Part shown: positions 1 to 7,249 of the stretch, in pieces
Numbering within the stretch: position 1 is the stretch's first letter
Layout: the number at the start of each line of letters is the position of its first letter
Source: Gilliamella sp. N-G2
Lineage (GTDB): Bacteria; Pseudomonadota; Gammaproteobacteria; Enterobacterales; Orbaceae
Direction of reading: 5' to 3'
Assembly: GCF_002142215.1 (NCBI RefSeq)
Contig: NZ_NAST01000008.1
Location: 1-64,000, forward strand
Length of the DNA stretch: 64,000 bases
Translations under genes and position numbers: made by a program
Notes under the pieces: model-generated
The model's database searches: none
What the model was told of the DNA's origin: nothing
What the model saw: only the letters and a program-made list of their open reading frames with translations

Positions 1-335
1 ATTTATAAAATTAATTAATAATTATTATTTATATAGTTTGGTCAATTATTGTTATTAGTAAATAAAGATAAAGCGGTATTGTTTTTATCATCTTTGATGT
101 AAAGAATATGTATTATGGCATTTATCTTTAATACGCAAGATACACAATAACGATAGGTTTGAAAAGTGATTTTTGTTTATGCACATTATATATTAATGGA
201 AGTAAATTAGACTTTTATAATAAAAATTTTTGAGGAAAGGGGCTTTTTAAGCCCCTAAAATCAGCTTTTAGCTAATATATTTTAAAAGATTAATGTTAGT
301 ATTAGTATTTTATTGGCTATACAAAGTAACAGCTA
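1..335. other. AT-rich stretch without a gene
   Basis: I see no coding frame, tRNA or repeat here except the hairpin at 238-256. In P2 the gene after R is S, usually overlapping or adjacent; no S-like frame is present. Confidence 0.6.
238..256 (-). terminator. hairpin downstream of the gpR operon
   Basis: AGGGGCTT, TTT, AAGCCCCT forms a perfect 8-bp stem with a 3-base loop. It lies about 80 bases past the gpR stop. On the minus strand it is followed by TTTCCTC and then AAAAATTTTT, not a clean U-run, so termination is likely but not certain. Its flank resembles the flank of the hairpin at 3740-3769 in the opposite orientation. Confidence 0.5.
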
Positions 336-767
336 TTAATAGCCATACTTTTCTAATGGTTCCTGTAATATTATTCGGTCGGTTAATGAGTCAAATTCTG
401 TTTTTTCTTGTTTTTGTGTTGGTTTGATTCGTTCCGATAATCTTAATTCAATGGTTAAATCACATTGGTTGTCAGTGATATTGTTAACATGAAACTTAAT
501 TGCTTGTTGGCGGTTCTGAGCGCTAATCAATGCATCTGGTTGATTGTCCTGCATCCAACTGACTATGTTGGCGGTTAAATCATTAAAAGGGTAGCAATAA
601 CCTATTAGATTTATCGTTAACGTGAAATGGTATTGAAATCCAGAATTGTCCACTGAGAAAGGCTCAACAATGCCATCTTTGATGATAAATTGATTTTCCG
701 CCGTTAAATTAGAATTTAACAGATTCTTCTCAAACAAATAGTGTTTTAATTGGTTAATTTTTTTCAT
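336..767 (-). CDS. phage tail completion protein, P2 gpR family
   Basis: This 143-aa protein resembles P2 gpR, which completes the tail before head joining. The shared pattern is visible: an N-terminal helix, then VDN near residue 40, a beta-rich FHFTLTINL-type segment, a WMQDNQPD segment matching the W-x-x-x-NQPD of gpR, and a final LTIELRLSERI strand. A longer frame opens at 824, but ATG 767 has a good ribosome site (AAAGGATCC, then ATG) and starts MKKINQLK, so I chose it. It is the last gene of the leftward lysis/tail run, 199 bases past a holin-like gene. P2 gpS, its usual partner, is absent. Confidence 0.75.
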   Translation of the reverse strand: MKKINQLKHYLFEKNLLNSNLTAENQFIIKDGIVEPFSVDNSGFQYHFTLTINLIGYCYPFNDLTANIVSWMQDNQPDALISAQNRQQAIKFHVNNITDNQCDLTIELRLSERIKPTQKQEKTEFDSLTDRIILQEPLEKYGY

Positions 768-966
768 ATGGATCCTTTTAATCTTTATAAATAATCTTGA
801 TGGCAGTAAAACAGTGATTTCCAATGCAATAAAATAGAGTTGAGGTTGAAATAAAATAACTGTTAATTATCAATCCTCGATCCAAATGTATTGTCCTGAA
901 TATTAAACTTAGTTATTCGTATGCTTAAATGCTGATTTTCAACTAACATCATTTATTTTGTTGCTA

Positions 967-1254
967 TCATTGTGAATTACTGTTGTTAGTTGATTTTACT
1001 GAACGACAAAAGATAGCTATGTTGCCTTTGCTTTTTAATAAACAGAGTAATAATGTGATGTTCATTACAACTTGGGCTAGGTAAGCGCGATGTGGTAGAT
1101 TGAAAAATGAAAATAAGCAAACAGCAGCACTTGAAACTATCATCAACCATGCTAACCAACTGTATTTAACTTTGTAGCGACAATTGTTGCGATCGAAGGT
1201 AAATAATCTCACCGCAATCATTAAACAAAAAATAGCATTGAGCGTCATTATCAT
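967..1254 (-). CDS. putative holin-like membrane protein
   Basis: This 95-aa protein has three predicted membrane segments (about residues 3-18, 32-51 and 58-74) with a short basic loop between the first two. The layout fits the three-TM putative holin families found in P2-like prophages of Pasteurellales and relatives. It starts in an ATGA overlap with the preceding membrane gene, so the two are translationally coupled. A Ser/Asn-rich tail ends the protein. Function is inferred from topology and place in the lysis/tail run, not from a catalytic motif. Confidence 0.6.
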   Translation of the reverse strand: MIMTLNAIFCLMIAVRLFTFDRNNCRYKVKYSWLAWLMIVSSAAVCLFSFFNLPHRAYLAQVVMNITLLLCLLKSKGNIAIFCRSVKSTNNSNSQ

Positions 1255-1628
1255 GATTTTTTGCCTCTAAAGTTATTGAATAAATCTGTTGGATCATCGA
1301 ATTTTTTAATTAACCATAATAACAATTTGACACTAATAGCCGATGCAACTAATGCACCTAAACCTAGTGGCATTTTTGTTTGAATATTGGCTGGAAAAAT
1401 AGGGATGAGTAAATACAGCGTCATTTCTGCTAACAGTAATCCCATAGCAAATGAGATAAAAAATAGGACGATGCGGCGCAAAACAGAAATATATTGTTCA
1501 CTAATCACAAGTAAAATCGAACCACAAAGTGCGCCTAAAATAATGCCATTTTCAATGTTAGGATAAATCATTGATAGTGAAAAAGCGCTAATAACTGCGG
1601 TAAAAGTTAGACTGGTGGGCTCTGTCAT
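1251..1628 (-). CDS. putative phage holin
   Basis: This 125-aa protein has about four hydrophobic segments (near residues 10-27, 29-45, 50-75 and 88-108) and a charged C-terminus with KKFDDP and FRGKK. Size, topology and the position directly after gpX match the place of holin gene Y in P2. Holins pierce the inner membrane and release the endolysin. It begins 4 bases after the gpX stop and overlaps the next small membrane gene by 4 bases. Two holin-like genes in series may act as holin and antiholin; that is inference. Confidence 0.6.
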   Translation of the reverse strand: MTEPTSLTFTAVISAFSLSMIYPNIENGIILGALCGSILLVISEQYISVLRRIVLFFISFAMGLLLAEMTLYLLIPIFPANIQTKMPLGLGALVASAISVKLLLWLIKKFDDPTDLFNNFRGKKS

Positions 1629-1632
1629 TAAA

Positions 1633-1836
1633 TTAGTCCCATAAATTAATAGAATTAGAATTTTTTTCAGGTACCGATTCAGGCACGTTTACTTCAATAC
1701 CCATAGGTAATATTGCTGGTAATTCACAAAGTTTTGGGTTGTTTTGATAAATTATTTCGACAATTCCGGCTGTTTTACCAAAAACTCGATAAGCTAATGC
1801 ATCAATACTTTCATTTTGCATGGTATAAACAATCAT
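1633..1836 (-). CDS. phage tail protein X (LysM-like), P2 gpX family
   Basis: This 67-aa protein matches gpX in length and pattern: YTMQNESIDALAYRVFG at the N-terminus, YQNNPKL in the middle and LPMGIEVNVP near the end. gpX is a small LysM-like tail protein. In P2 it lies between capsid gene L and holin Y; here it follows the Rz/Rz1 genes after a 253-base gap, so the module order is rearranged. It is followed immediately by the holin-like genes, as X is by Y in P2. Confidence 0.85.
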   Translation of the reverse strand: MIVYTMQNESIDALAYRVFGKTAGIVEIIYQNNPKLCELPAILPMGIEVNVPESVPEKNSNSINLWD

Positions 1837-1871
1837 TCTTTAATTACTCCATAGTTAATTTGGATTTATTT

Positions 1872-1958
1872 TTAACAGCAACATTGATGGTGTTTCAATA
1901 AATAGGGCTCGGCGGAAAACAAAGGTGTCGAATCGCTTAAAACCATTGCACCGCCGAG
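1872..1958 (-). other. GC-rich hairpin with a possible 24-codon ORF
   Basis: CTCGGCGG (1908-1915) and CCGCCGAG (1951-1958) are perfectly complementary, with a further partial pairing inside (CAAAGG against CCATTG). This GC-rich block is unusual in such AT-rich DNA. On the minus strand an ATG at 1946 opens a 24-codon frame ending at 1872, beginning MVLSDSTPLF and ending in three cysteines. I cannot tell whether this is an RNA structure, a small peptide gene or a leftover. It fills the gap between Rz1 and gpX. Confidence 0.35.
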
Positions 1959-2089
1959 GTGTGAGGGTCACTCGTTATAAATAGTTATTGATATTATGGT
2001 CGTTGTTAACTGATTTTTAAGCAATTAACTAAAATTGTGACAAATTGAAATACAATACCAAAAGAGAGGGGCGATCTGTTAAGTAAAAA

Positions 2090-2350
2090 TCAGTGACTAT
2101 TACTGTTAGTAATCTCCCAGATCGCTTGTTTATCAACATTGCATTTTTCGATGACATGCAATAAATGTTCATTGTATTTTAAGCTATCACCAAAGGTCAT
2201 TGGTTGCGGGGGTAAATTTGGCTGACAACTAATGAGTAGATTCGCTGGTATTGGTTGATTGACGAAGATTTTTCGCTCGGTTGTACAAGCTACCAGAAAT
2301 GGGCATAGGCACCAGCTGGTTAGCGCAATAATTCTCTTTGAGTTGACCAT
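2090..2350 (-). CDS. Rz1-like outer-membrane spanin lipoprotein (LysC-like)
   Basis: This 86-aa protein starts with a lipoprotein signal: basic MVNSKR, a hydrophobic stretch and a lipobox ending LVAC, so Cys22 would be acylated. A proline-rich stretch (PANLL, PNLPPQP) follows, as is typical of Rz1. Its first 122 bases lie inside the Rz-like gene in another frame, the embedded Rz/Rz1 arrangement seen with P2 lysB/lysC. With Rz it would bridge and fuse the two membranes in the last step of lysis. It extends past Rz, so it is overlapping rather than fully nested. Confidence 0.8.
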   Translation of the reverse strand: MVNSKRIIALTSWCLCPFLVACTTERKIFVNQPIPANLLISCQPNLPPQPMTFGDSLKYNEHLLHVIEKCNVDKQAIWEITNSNSH

Positions 2351-2576
2351 TGATCTGCTCCTGATTTTGTAGCGATTGCTGTTCCAAAGATTGTTTATTT
2401 TTTTCGTTATCAGCGATAATCTGATTATTCCTGATAATTGTTTGTTGTAACTGGCCTAACTTTTGTGTCAATTGACTGACTTCATTTTTTGCCAATTGTT
2501 TTGCATGCAGTAAATCAGTAATGATAAAAATGAGTAATAGAAATGTGAAAGCAATAGTGAAGTTGGTTTTGTTCAT
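2229..2576 (-). CDS. Rz-like inner-membrane spanin (LysB-like)
   Basis: This 115-aa protein has one N-terminal membrane anchor (about residues 6-24) and then a long Gln/Asn-rich coiled-coil-like helix (about residues 30-85). This is the usual shape of an i-spanin. It overlaps the endolysin stop by 4 bases (ATGA) and contains the start of the Rz1 gene in another frame. It would sit in the inner membrane and reach across the periplasm to the lipoprotein partner. Family is inferred from architecture and context. Confidence 0.8.
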   Translation of the reverse strand: MNKTNFTIAFTFLLLIFIITDLLHAKQLAKNEVSQLTQKLGQLQQTIIRNNQIIADNEKNKQSLEQQSLQNQEQINGQLKENYCANQLVPMPISGSLYNRAKNLRQSTNTSESTH

Positions 2577-3013
2577 ACTAATCCTGGTAAATAAATTGTT
2601 TTGCCGTTTTGTTTTACCGCAGTAATAACACGTCTGCGTTGGTTTATATGACTAAATTCAATGTGAACCCATTGATTATATTCTTGAATGATTTTGTCAA
2701 ATTCGACGCCAACCGTGATTAAACGTTGGCAAATTTGTTTGGGATTGCCATAGGCACAGTGGAAATCAACGGCTAAACCTTTGGTATGAGCGCTAGTTTG
2801 AGAGCCTCCAACTTGACTATTTAGAGTAGGGCAGCGATATCCTGATGTGATGATTATTGGATGCGCCAAAGCCTTCCTAACTAATTCTAATTTGTTTGCT
2901 GTTAGCTGAATATTGGCCATTAATTCATCTGGCACATGATTATCGATGTTTAGCCGAGTAGCGGTTGTTGAGCGAGTAAATTCTTCTAATTTGAAGTGTT
3001 CTGTTAATCTCAT
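2573..3013 (-). CDS. phage endolysin, peptidase M15 family
   Basis: This 146-aa protein is a zinc D-Ala-D-Ala-type peptidase of the M15 group that cuts peptide crosslinks in murein. Seen in the sequence are SGYRCPTLN (near residue 60), SAHTKGLAVDFH with the H-x(6)-D metal ligands (about residues 75-86), and WVHIEF with the third histidine near residue 117. There is no signal peptide, so release needs a holin. It is the first intact gene of the lysis cassette and overlaps Rz by 4 bases. Upstream lie a broken holin-like gene and a LexA box. Confidence 0.88.
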   Translation of the reverse strand: MRLTEHFKLEEFTRSTTATRLNIDNHVPDELMANIQLTANKLELVRKALAHPIIITSGYRCPTLNSQVGGSQTSAHTKGLAVDFHCAYGNPKQICQRLITVGVEFDKIIQEYNQWVHIEFSHINQRRRVITAVKQNGKTIYLPGLV

Positions 3014-3033
3014 GACTTTTCATCTCCTTTGAT

Positions 3034-3324
3034 CTATATTATGAATCTTTCTTCCAGAGTTTTAATTAAGGTTGTTCCTGAGCAATCTGCTAGGTAAGCA
3101 ATAATTTCAGCAAGTACAAATGACAAATCAATATAACCAATAGTTAAAAAGATTAAGATTGCCACAAAAATCGAAATAACTATTTGAGCAATTTATGTAT
3201 TAATAGCTAATTTGTTACTGTTTAATGGTTTATAAAAGTAACTTGCTAATGATGCAAACGAACTGATGATGAACAAATAAATAACCACCTGCCAACCTAA
3301 ATTTTCAGGATCGTTAATCAGCAT
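3034..3324 (-). pseudogene. small membrane (holin-like) gene with an in-frame stop
   Basis: A 97-codon frame on the minus strand begins MLINDPENLGWQ and ends EERFII. It has two strong hydrophobic segments (about codons 11-30 and 45-79), the size and shape of a small phage holin, and sits 20 bases upstream of the endolysin start. Codon 44 is TAA (3193-3195), after AINT; the frame stays open and membrane-like afterwards. It therefore looks like a two-TM holin cut by a point mutation. The holin call is inference from position and topology. Confidence 0.6.
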
Positions 3325-3461
3325 TATTGACTCTCAATATTTAAATGGCCGCTAAGTAAGTTTTCAGACCTATATTATAAAAATAGTAAATTGATTATCT
3401 TTTTTATATGTCTTTTTCAATCTTGATAAGTATATGAGACAAAATAAGTGGCCACTTAACA

Positions 3462-3477
3462 CTGTTTAATTATACAG
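3462..3477 (-). promoter_or_regulatory. LexA box overlapping a -10 element ahead of the lysis cassette
   Basis: On the minus strand the sequence is CTGTATAATTAAACAG, a perfect CTGT-N8-ACAG LexA operator. It contains TATAAT, a consensus -10, so LexA binding would block this promoter. It lies 138 bases upstream of the broken holin-like gene and about 450 upstream of the endolysin, with no other gene between. The -35 is poor (no good TTGACA at 16-18 bases), which leaves some doubt about promoter strength. Confidence 0.7.
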
Positions 3478-3871
3478 TTTTTTGTAATTTCAACCTAATT
3501 TATAAGGACAAATTGATTGAAAAGTTATCATTAAAAATTGTTATTAATTAATGAGTTGCATGTTTGTTTTAATGGAGGTTTGTAATAGATAATTTGACAA
3601 TTAAAATCCTTTATTTTGGCTAAAATAAATAGGTATTTGACAGGTTTAATAGATTAATTGAAAACTTTGCTATCAAGATATTAATGAATAGAAATAAACA
3701 TGATTTTGAAGATAATTATTAGTAAATATGAAATTAACTGGAACGGTAAGGCTTTAAAAACCCCGTTCCTCAAAATTTTTGAAATTACTATGAAATGAAA
3801 TGGCAGAAAAGAAGGATAGTTGATGATGGTTGTTAAGTGGGTATGAACTATTTTCAACTATCCTAACGTGT
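3478..3871. other. non-coding stretch where capsid/packaging genes would be expected
   Basis: No frame of note is visible. In P2 the cos site and the Q-P-O-N-M-L genes lie between gpA and X; here only AT-rich sequence and the hairpin at 3740-3769 remain. Confidence 0.5.
3740..3769. terminator. hairpin downstream of the SOS-type small gene
   Basis: GGAACGG (3740-3746) and CCGTTCC (3763-3769) pair perfectly across a 16-base loop. It lies about 100 bases past the small gene that ends at 3872, where a terminator would be expected. The flank CCTCAAAATTTTT recurs, inverted, beside the hairpin at 238-256. A relic of the phage cos region is an alternative I cannot test. Confidence 0.4.
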
Positions 3872-4054
3872 TTATGAATTATTTGAATTATCAGTTTGCT
3901 TAGCAGCCAGTTGTTCTTTTAGTGGTTCGAGTAAATCTCGAAACCAAAAAAGTATTATGTCTTTATCATTTTCACGTAAATGAATATATTCAGTAATGAT
4001 TCGTGAAAGTAATTCGGCGCGTTCAATTGTTTTTATTTTTTCCAACTCGTTCAT
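3872..4054 (-). CDS. small SOS-controlled phage protein of unknown function
   Basis: This 60-aa acidic/basic helical protein begins MNELEKIKTIERAELL and ends in an Asn/Ser-rich tail. I do not recognise a family. The ribosome site is AAGGG, 9 bases before the ATG. The promoter is unusually clear: -35 TTGATC (4110-4115), 16 bases, -10 TATACT (4088-4093), with a perfect LexA box over and just after the -10. In phage 186 a LexA-controlled gene (tum) makes an antirepressor that triggers induction. The same control and a repressor here without a cleavable domain suggest a similar role, but there is no visible similarity to Tum or DinI. Confidence 0.7.
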   Translation of the reverse strand: MNELEKIKTIERAELLSRIITEYIHLRENDKDIILFWFRDLLEPLKEQLAAKQTDNSNNS

Positions 4055-4073
4055 TTTTATTTACCCTTCAACA

Positions 4074-4115
4074 CTGTATTTATGTACAGTATATAATAAT
4101 TAACTTTTCGATCAA
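4074..4115 (-). promoter_or_regulatory. LexA-controlled promoter of the 60-aa gene
   Basis: CTGTATTTATGTACAG at 4074-4089 (plus strand) is a perfect CTGT-N8-ACAG operator. Read on the minus strand, -10 TATACT occupies 4088-4093 and overlaps the operator edge; -35 TTGATC lies at 4110-4115 with a 16-base spacer. The operator centre is about 27 bases upstream of the start codon. Confidence 0.85.
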
Positions 4116-4237
4116 GTATATTTTTTAAAAACTTTGAGCCAACTAGACACTAATATTTAGTGCATTGATATTTTTTATTTTTTTGCTTAATTTTTATGCT
4201 TTTCACCTAGTTAAAACCAAAACTTATGGCTTTTTTT

Positions 4238-6424
4238 CTACAGTTTAAAGTAATCATGATATGATTCTTTAGGAGGCCTTTTTTTCGTTTCTATACAGTG
4301 GTCAGTAATTATTAAATTAAGCCCATTTAACGTGTCAGATAATATAAGATGCTGATGAGTATTGAGTTTGATACTTTGCCTTAAATAGAGACGATTCACA
4401 TTTATATCATTATCCGGTAAACCGATAATTTTCAGTTGTTGTTTAATGATTTGTCGTTGCTGTTCAGAATTATCAATGGGAGTACAGTTATTGACAGAAC
4501 TCCAAGGCGTGCGTTCCGCCCGCAATAATGATACATCTCTAGTTTTTACGATATTGTGGTTACTTTTAGCTACTAACTTCCATTTAATTAATCTAGTACA
4601 TATAAAAGATGCCAGTCCATGGATTGGCGCATAAACTCCTTTTATTTTTTTGATGATCTCTTCATATTGATTAATTTTGTCCTCATAAGCAAGGCGGACT
4701 TTAATATCTTTACGTTTGACTAAGGGGCCACCTTGATGAGCGGTATAAGCCGCCCAATCACCAATATCGGCTGAAGCTAACACCGGATCGATAATAGCAT
4801 CGGTTACTTTTTTACTTTTCAAACGCCGTAGTTCTCGCCATACACTGACTGGGGCGCCACCCAATTGTTGAAATTGACGAATCTTCCAGCGACTAGCCCA
4901 AGCCGTGATGGCTTTAGATGACTGTTTTAATTTTTCACCTGTTTGTGTATCAATTTCGTTTTCGAGTGCATATCCATCAATATTTTTGGCAATATATTTG
5001 GCAATGTAGCCAGTTGCTGACCCTTTTTTCTTATCAATATCTTTAAATTCAAAGCGATTGATGGCGGCTCCTTTTTCATCACCATCTTCATCCATGGCAT
5101 ATATCCACATGCTATAAAAAGCTTTTTGGATATCTCCTGGGCGCATAAAGACTAAAATATGCCAGTGAGGGGTACCGTCATGGTGAGGTTCAGCAACTCG
5201 AAAACCAAAAAATTGAATATTTTCCCGATTTAATTTAGCTCGAATTCGTGACCAAACTTTGCATAAATAGGCTTGTGTTTCTCGTGGAGTATTGCCTTGC
5301 CAGTTTTCAACAAAACCGCCTTTGGCATGCGCACTGTGATATTTTGCTGGTGCAGTCAAGGTAATAAAAGCGCCTTGATAACCTAGCTGATCAGCTAAAT
5401 CTTCAAAGCCACGCATACGAGTCATAAGCTCTACACGCCTTATTGCGGGGTTAGCTATTGATTTATAAACTTGTAAATCCAATGGTATTTGTTCACCCGT
5501 TTCTGGATTTTCTATCGCCATTTTCTCCAAATATTTTTGATTGCGACGTTTTTGCTCTTGCCATTCCATTTGACAGCTACGACTCGCATAAGGCGATGCC
5601 TTTTTTTGTACTTGACCGACTGCAATGGCTAAATGTTCATGTTCGAAATCTCGACGCGTTTTTAATTTACGCTGCCACCATTCATGATTGGTTATTTTAG
5701 CCAATGCCTTAATGCAATTTTCGTTGGTTAATTTATTATGGTTAAAATCGTTCAAATAGGGTGGGGGAATGTTAATACCGTTTAGTTCTTTTAAAACGCT
5801 ACGATAAAGTTTCTGCTCCAAACTATCGCTTTCAATATGATTAGCGGTCAAGCAAAAGTCCTGATCCGCAAGGCAGGTTTGGATGTGTTTATTGAGATAA
5901 TTGGCGATTTCAACACTTAAATTGACTAACTTTTTAGTGCCTAAAGTCGATAATTGAGCAAATTCATCAGCAAAATTAATCGCTAAGGCACTAGGGTTAG
6001 CTGCTTGATAACGAGCTTTGACTTGTGATAACCGTGATTGAATATTACCACCCAAAGTTTGCCGTAAAAAACTATTGGCGGCTTTTCGTCCTTCAACTTG
6101 AAAAAGATTAATATATTTATCTGCAAAATAGCCAGCTAAAAAATCAGGTAAATCAGCAAAATATTGTGCACGGAAGGGATGATCTTCTTGGTCAACTTGC
6201 CACAATTTGATTTCATTATAGCTGATAGATTGTGGCATTTTTTTGCCACAATCAAACTGGGCTATTGGCGTTCTTACTATTTTTTTATTAGGTGAATATT
6301 GCCCTATATTTTCATAGTAATCACGCATAGCTAATAATAAAGAATGTTTATTTTTAGCAGGAATAACGGGCAAGGAGAATGGTTGGCTGATCATAAATTC
6401 TCGGTAGCAATTATCGTTTGGCAA
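4238..6424 (-). CDS. phage replication endonuclease, P2 gpA family
   Basis: This 728-aa protein is a rolling-circle initiator that nicks the phage origin and stays covalently bound to the 5' end. The HUH motif is visible as TPHWHILVF around residues 417-425. The two catalytic tyrosines appear in GYIAKYIAKN (about residues 472 and 476), the Y-x3-Y pair of P2 gpA. Length is close to P2 gpA (about 760 aa). Its start overlaps the zinc-finger gene upstream by 14 bases. The nick site, expected inside the gene, I did not locate. It looks intact, unlike the holin-like gene and the cargo HNH gene. Confidence 0.92.
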   Translation of the reverse strand: MPNDNCYREFMISQPFSLPVIPAKNKHSLLLAMRDYYENIGQYSPNKKIVRTPIAQFDCGKKMPQSISYNEIKLWQVDQEDHPFRAQYFADLPDFLAGYFADKYINLFQVEGRKAANSFLRQTLGGNIQSRLSQVKARYQAANPSALAINFADEFAQLSTLGTKKLVNLSVEIANYLNKHIQTCLADQDFCLTANHIESDSLEQKLYRSVLKELNGINIPPPYLNDFNHNKLTNENCIKALAKITNHEWWQRKLKTRRDFEHEHLAIAVGQVQKKASPYASRSCQMEWQEQKRRNQKYLEKMAIENPETGEQIPLDLQVYKSIANPAIRRVELMTRMRGFEDLADQLGYQGAFITLTAPAKYHSAHAKGGFVENWQGNTPRETQAYLCKVWSRIRAKLNRENIQFFGFRVAEPHHDGTPHWHILVFMRPGDIQKAFYSMWIYAMDEDGDEKGAAINRFEFKDIDKKKGSATGYIAKYIAKNIDGYALENEIDTQTGEKLKQSSKAITAWASRWKIRQFQQLGGAPVSVWRELRRLKSKKVTDAIIDPVLASADIGDWAAYTAHQGGPLVKRKDIKVRLAYEDKINQYEEIIKKIKGVYAPIHGLASFICTRLIKWKLVAKSNHNIVKTRDVSLLRAERTPWSSVNNCTPIDNSEQQRQIIKQQLKIIGLPDNDINVNRLYLRQSIKLNTHQHLILSDTLNGLNLIITDHCIETKKRPPKESYHDYFKL

Positions 6425-6617
6425 ATAGCTCTTTTAGACTTTGACAATCGACACAAAGTTGACAACCTTTTAACAATTGTCGGCGTTTTTCTGGGATTGG
6501 CTCACCACATTCCAGACAATCTTTTGCTGATTCACCGGCAAAGGTTTGCCGATTAGCCAATAGATTATCCAGTTCAAGTTGAGCCAAATCATTTGCTTGG
6601 TCTACAATATCTCGCAT
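6411..6617 (-). CDS. TraR/DksA-type zinc-finger protein
   Basis: This 68-aa protein carries a four-cysteine zinc finger: CLECG near residue 35 and, about 18 residues later, CQLCVDCQ. This is the short phage version of the DksA/TraR family found among P2 early genes. Full-length family members act on RNA polymerase through the secondary channel; whether this short form does is unknown. It overlaps both neighbours: 1 base with the upstream gene and 14 with gpA. The operon is therefore tightly coupled. Confidence 0.85.
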   Translation of the reverse strand: MRDIVDQANDLAQLELDNLLANRQTFAGESAKDCLECGEPIPEKRRQLLKGCQLCVDCQSLKELFAKR

Positions 6618-6832
6618 TAGGCATTCGTCTCATAGCTTTGATGGCGGAGTTTTTCAGCTTCTTGATTAAGCAGTTCATTTACTTCACTAGCGGTTAAATC
6701 CTGATCTAAAATATGACCACCTATTTCCATTAAGCGATTAATATATAGATCACAAAGTCGTTGTTCGGTTTCTTGTTTAATTTGTCCCGATATATCTTGT
6801 AATTTCAATTGGGTAATGCTGCTTGAGTTCAT
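6617..6832 (-). CDS. small P2-type early protein (possibly DUF2732-like)
   Basis: This 71-aa helical protein has no cysteine pairs or membrane segments. Position (just ahead of the TraR/DksA-type gene and gpA) and length fit the small DUF2732-type proteins of P2-like phages, but I see no decisive motif. The stop overlaps the next start by one base. Role unknown. Confidence 0.6.
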   Translation of the reverse strand: MNSSSITQLKLQDISGQIKQETEQRLCDLYINRLMEIGGHILDQDLTASEVNELLNQEAEKLRHQSYETNA

Positions 6833-6857
6833 ATGCTTTTCCTCATCTTGTTATTCA

Positions 6858-7160
6858 TTATTGTTTGGTAAAATCTTGTGCTTCACAGTGGGCAAAAACA
6901 TCAACGATTGCTTGCAACCGACGAAGTCCTATCTCTAAATTATCTATTTCATTATCATTGAGCTGATCAAAGTTCAGATTACGTTCTGAATATGGCAATC
7001 TTGTCTTTAATGGCGTTATGCCTGCTGCTGCTAATAACAGTCTTTTTTGTCCAGGCTTTAACCGATTAAAATTGCTGCGAACTAAGCTGCGATGTCCATG
7101 TATCAATTGATATAAATTTCTTATATGTTCAAGTTGATGAGCTCGTTCGATATTATTCAT
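6858..7160 (-). CDS. hypothetical phage early protein
   Basis: This 100-aa protein is rich in Leu, Arg and His with a central NRLKPGQKRLLLAAAGI segment and a Leu-rich C-terminal helix (LEIGLRRLQAIV). I do not recognise the family. The ribosome site is AGGAAG shortly before ATG 7160. Its place between Cox and gpA matches the position of P2 gene B and the small early ORFs; a replication or regulatory role is only a guess. Confidence 0.6.
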   Translation of the reverse strand: MNNIERAHQLEHIRNLYQLIHGHRSLVRSNFNRLKPGQKRLLLAAAGITPLKTRLPYSERNLNFDQLNDNEIDNLEIGLRRLQAIVDVFAHCEAQDFTKQ

Positions 7161-7249
7161 CGATCTTCCTTCTATGACTGAGTTTGAATCAAAAAAGAGC
7201 CATTTCTTGCGAAAAAGGCAACGGTGTTATTAACTGATTTAAGTTCGGT

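Noticed and set aside
1713-1901. 62-codon plus-strand frame over gpX
   Set aside because: It runs antisense to the clearly conserved gpX and has no ribosome site or recognisable content.
4148-4162. CACTAA/TTAGTG hairpin as the gpA terminator
   Set aside because: The stem is 6 bp, AT-rich and has no U-run on the minus strand; transcription may simply read into the SOS gene region.
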